Shown one piece after another: positions 4,134 to 5,447 of a stretch of 5,447 nt of DNA. Positions within the stretch are counted from its first letter, which is position 1, and every line of letters starts with the position of its first letter. Source of the DNA: an uncultured Bacteroidales bacterium (GTDB lineage Bacteria; Bacteroidota; Bacteroidia; Bacteroidales; Paludibacteraceae). The stretch covers positions 1-5,447 of the forward strand of contig CAMHEP010000092.1 of the NCBI GenBank assembly GCA_946184195.1, written 5' to 3'. The position numbers and the translations under genes were made by a program. Below the pieces are notes generated by a model. The model did not search any database. It was given only the letters and a program-made list of their open reading frames with translations, and had not been told where the DNA came from.

Positions 4134-5447
4134 ATGCCGAAGAATGCACTAAATAGTAGGATATTAGGACGGACGCTATGGCGTACGACTTGGGGCTATG
4201 GGATTATGTTCCTTATTACTCTGCTCTGCTCGTGCAACGTGACTAAGTTCGTACCCGCCGACAAACAGTTGCTCTACAAGGCTAAAGTAAAAGTAGAAGA
4301 CGCCAAGACCGTGAGCGAAAACGACCTCAAGTCGTATCTACGGCAGACACATAACTCGGAGATACTGGGGTTTTGGAAACTGCAACTGCATATCTACAAT
4401 ACGGCACCGCTGGACACCACCACCAAAGCCAAACGTTTCTTCGCCCGCAATGCACATAAGATGGGTGAAGCGCCGGAGATATACGACCCGCAACTCACCC
4501 GTATCAGTATCGACCAACTGGGGAAAGCCATGCGCAACATGGGTTATTTCAACGCCACCGTGGACACCCTCACTAAGGTCAAAGACCGCAAAGTACGGCT
4601 CACCTATATTGTTCGCGGCAACGAGCCGTATGTGGTGCGTGACTACAAAGCCCGTTTCACTCAATCCGACCTCGATCGCTATGCCAACAGTCGCGGGTGT
4701 CAAATCAAGAACGGGATGCAATTCGATGCCGCAGTGCTGGATAGCGAACGAGAGCGCGTGGCTCGACGTATGCGAGCTGACGGTTACTATTACTTTGAGA
4801 AGTCGATGCTTGAGTTTCAGGCAGACAGCAGTTACAACACACACGAGGTAGCCGTGAGCATGAAACTGCAAGACTACATAGAGACCATGCCCGACAGTCT
4901 GAGACAACGTCTCTACACCCGTTACCGTATTCACGATGTACATTTTCATCTGGATAAACATCTAAAGATACGCAACCGCGTCCTGCGTCATCGTTGTGTC
5001 ATCCAACCCGGTGACATGTACAACGAGATTAAGTTGGAGCGCAGTTACTCCAACCTCAACGGCTTAGCACCGGTGAAATATGTAGAGATAACTTTCGAGC
5101 CCTTAGGAGGCGACTCACTTGCCTGTCATGTCACCCTTTCCCGCAACAAGATGAATAGCGTCACCGCCGAGATAGAAGGGACCTACTCCGCCGGAGACTG
5201 GGGTGTGGCGGCTGGTGCAGGATATGTCAACAGGAACATCTTCCATGGCGCAGAGCAACTAAATGTCAATGCACGATTCATGCACGAATGGCGTCAGAAC
5301 GGCGGACGAGCCATCGAGGCTAAGGGCGAGGTGGGACTCACCTTCCCCAATTCACTCAAGATCAACCTCGCCTACCAATACCAAAACCGTCCCGACGAGT
5401 ACACCCGCAACATAGCCAACGGCGGACTATACTACACCATCTCGAAA
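4134..5447 (+). CDS. tamL: TamL-type translocation/assembly module lipoprotein (BamA/TamA superfamily), 3' truncated by window
   Basis: The first 438 codons of an outer-membrane assembly protein; the frame is open to the window edge. The N-terminus is a lipoprotein signal: basic residues, a hydrophobic stretch around 22-32 (GYGIMFLITLLC) and lipobox Leu31-Cys-Ser-Cys34, followed by NVTKFVPADKQLLYKAKVKVE, the start typical of Bacteroidota TamL. Residues about 40-335 should form POTRA-like domains (for example the strand-helix segment LTRISIDQLGKAMRNMGYFNATVD near 120-145). From about residue 340, GTYSAGDWGVAAGAGYVNRNIFHGAE matches the first strands of the surface-antigen (D15) barrel. Family members insert or shape outer-membrane proteins, with a TamB partner normally encoded in the same genome; none is seen in this window. 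The ATG at 4134 is chosen because it gives a complete signal and sits just after a good promoter. The usual barrel C-terminus is missing only because the window ends. Confidence 0.9.
   Translation, partial: MPKNALNSRILGRTLWRTTWGYGIMFLITLLCSCNVTKFVPADKQLLYKAKVKVEDAKTVSENDLKSYLRQTHNSEILGFWKLQLHIYNTAPLDTTTKAKRFFARNAHKMGEAPEIYDPQLTRISIDQLGKAMRNMGYFNATVDTLTKVKDRKVRLTYIVRGNEPYVVRDYKARFTQSDLDRYANSRGCQIKNGMQFDAAVLDSERERVARRMRADGYYYFEKSMLEFQADSSYNTHEVAVSMKLQDYIETMPDSLRQRLYTRYRIHDVHFHLDKHLKIRNRVLRHRCVIQPGDMYNEIKLERSYSNLNGLAPVKYVEITFEPLGGDSLACHVTLSRNKMNSVTAEIEGTYSAGDWGVAAGAGYVNRNIFHGAEQLNVNARFMHEWRQNGGRAIEAKGEVGLTFPNSLKINLAYQYQNRPDEYTRNIANGGLYYTISK

Noticed and set aside
4338..4961. Long open frame on the - strand (207 codons)
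   Set aside because: It is antisense to tamL, whose + strand reading has clear lipoprotein and POTRA/barrel features. Other long antisense frames under glsA, glsB, yggS and rbr were rejected for the same reason.

Overview
The window looks like chromosomal DNA of a member of the Bacteroidales (phylum Bacteroidota). The evidence is a DUF4494 protein, adjacent GlsA-like and GlsB-like glycine-lipid acyltransferases, a TamL-type outer-membrane assembly lipoprotein, and promoters of the Bacteroidota form (TTGC, 19 bp, then TAnnTTTG). Start codons mostly lack Shine-Dalgarno sequences. The genus cannot be fixed from the sequence. No transposase, phage gene, CRISPR array, tRNA or rRNA is visible.

Left half (38-2999, + strand) is a tight four-gene cluster, probably one operon. 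It holds a DUF4494 protein of unknown function, a PlsC-type O-acyltransferase (glsA-like), a GNAT-type N-acyltransferase (glsB-like) and a YggS/PROSC-family PLP-binding protein. Junctions are 8 nt, a 32-nt overlap and 1 nt. GlsB is expected to put a 3-hydroxy fatty acid on glycine, and GlsA to esterify the 3-hydroxyl with a second acyl chain, giving the glycine lipids of Bacteroidota membranes. YggS is a PLP-homeostasis protein, so this operon may link an amino-acid-derived lipid to PLP and amino-acid metabolism; that link is inference.

Middle (3004-3558, - strand) is a reverse rubrerythrin, with an N-terminal rubredoxin-like domain followed by a diiron four-helix domain. It is an anaerobe's peroxide-defence enzyme. 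It converges on yggS with only 4 bp between the stop codons.

The 575-bp gap 3559-4133 has no convincing gene but is full of signals. It holds the rbr promoter, a 14-bp hairpin, a second leftward promoter-like site, a structured block with two near-identical 25-bp repeats, and the tamL promoter. The rbr and tamL promoters face away from each other and are near copies over 50 bp (44 identical columns), which forms a large inverted repeat around the gap.

Right end (4134-5447, + strand, cut by the window edge) is the first 438 codons of a TamL/BamA-superfamily protein. It has a lipoprotein signal, a periplasmic region that should hold POTRA domains, and the start of the beta-barrel. The most unusual part of the window is the intergenic region, not the genes.
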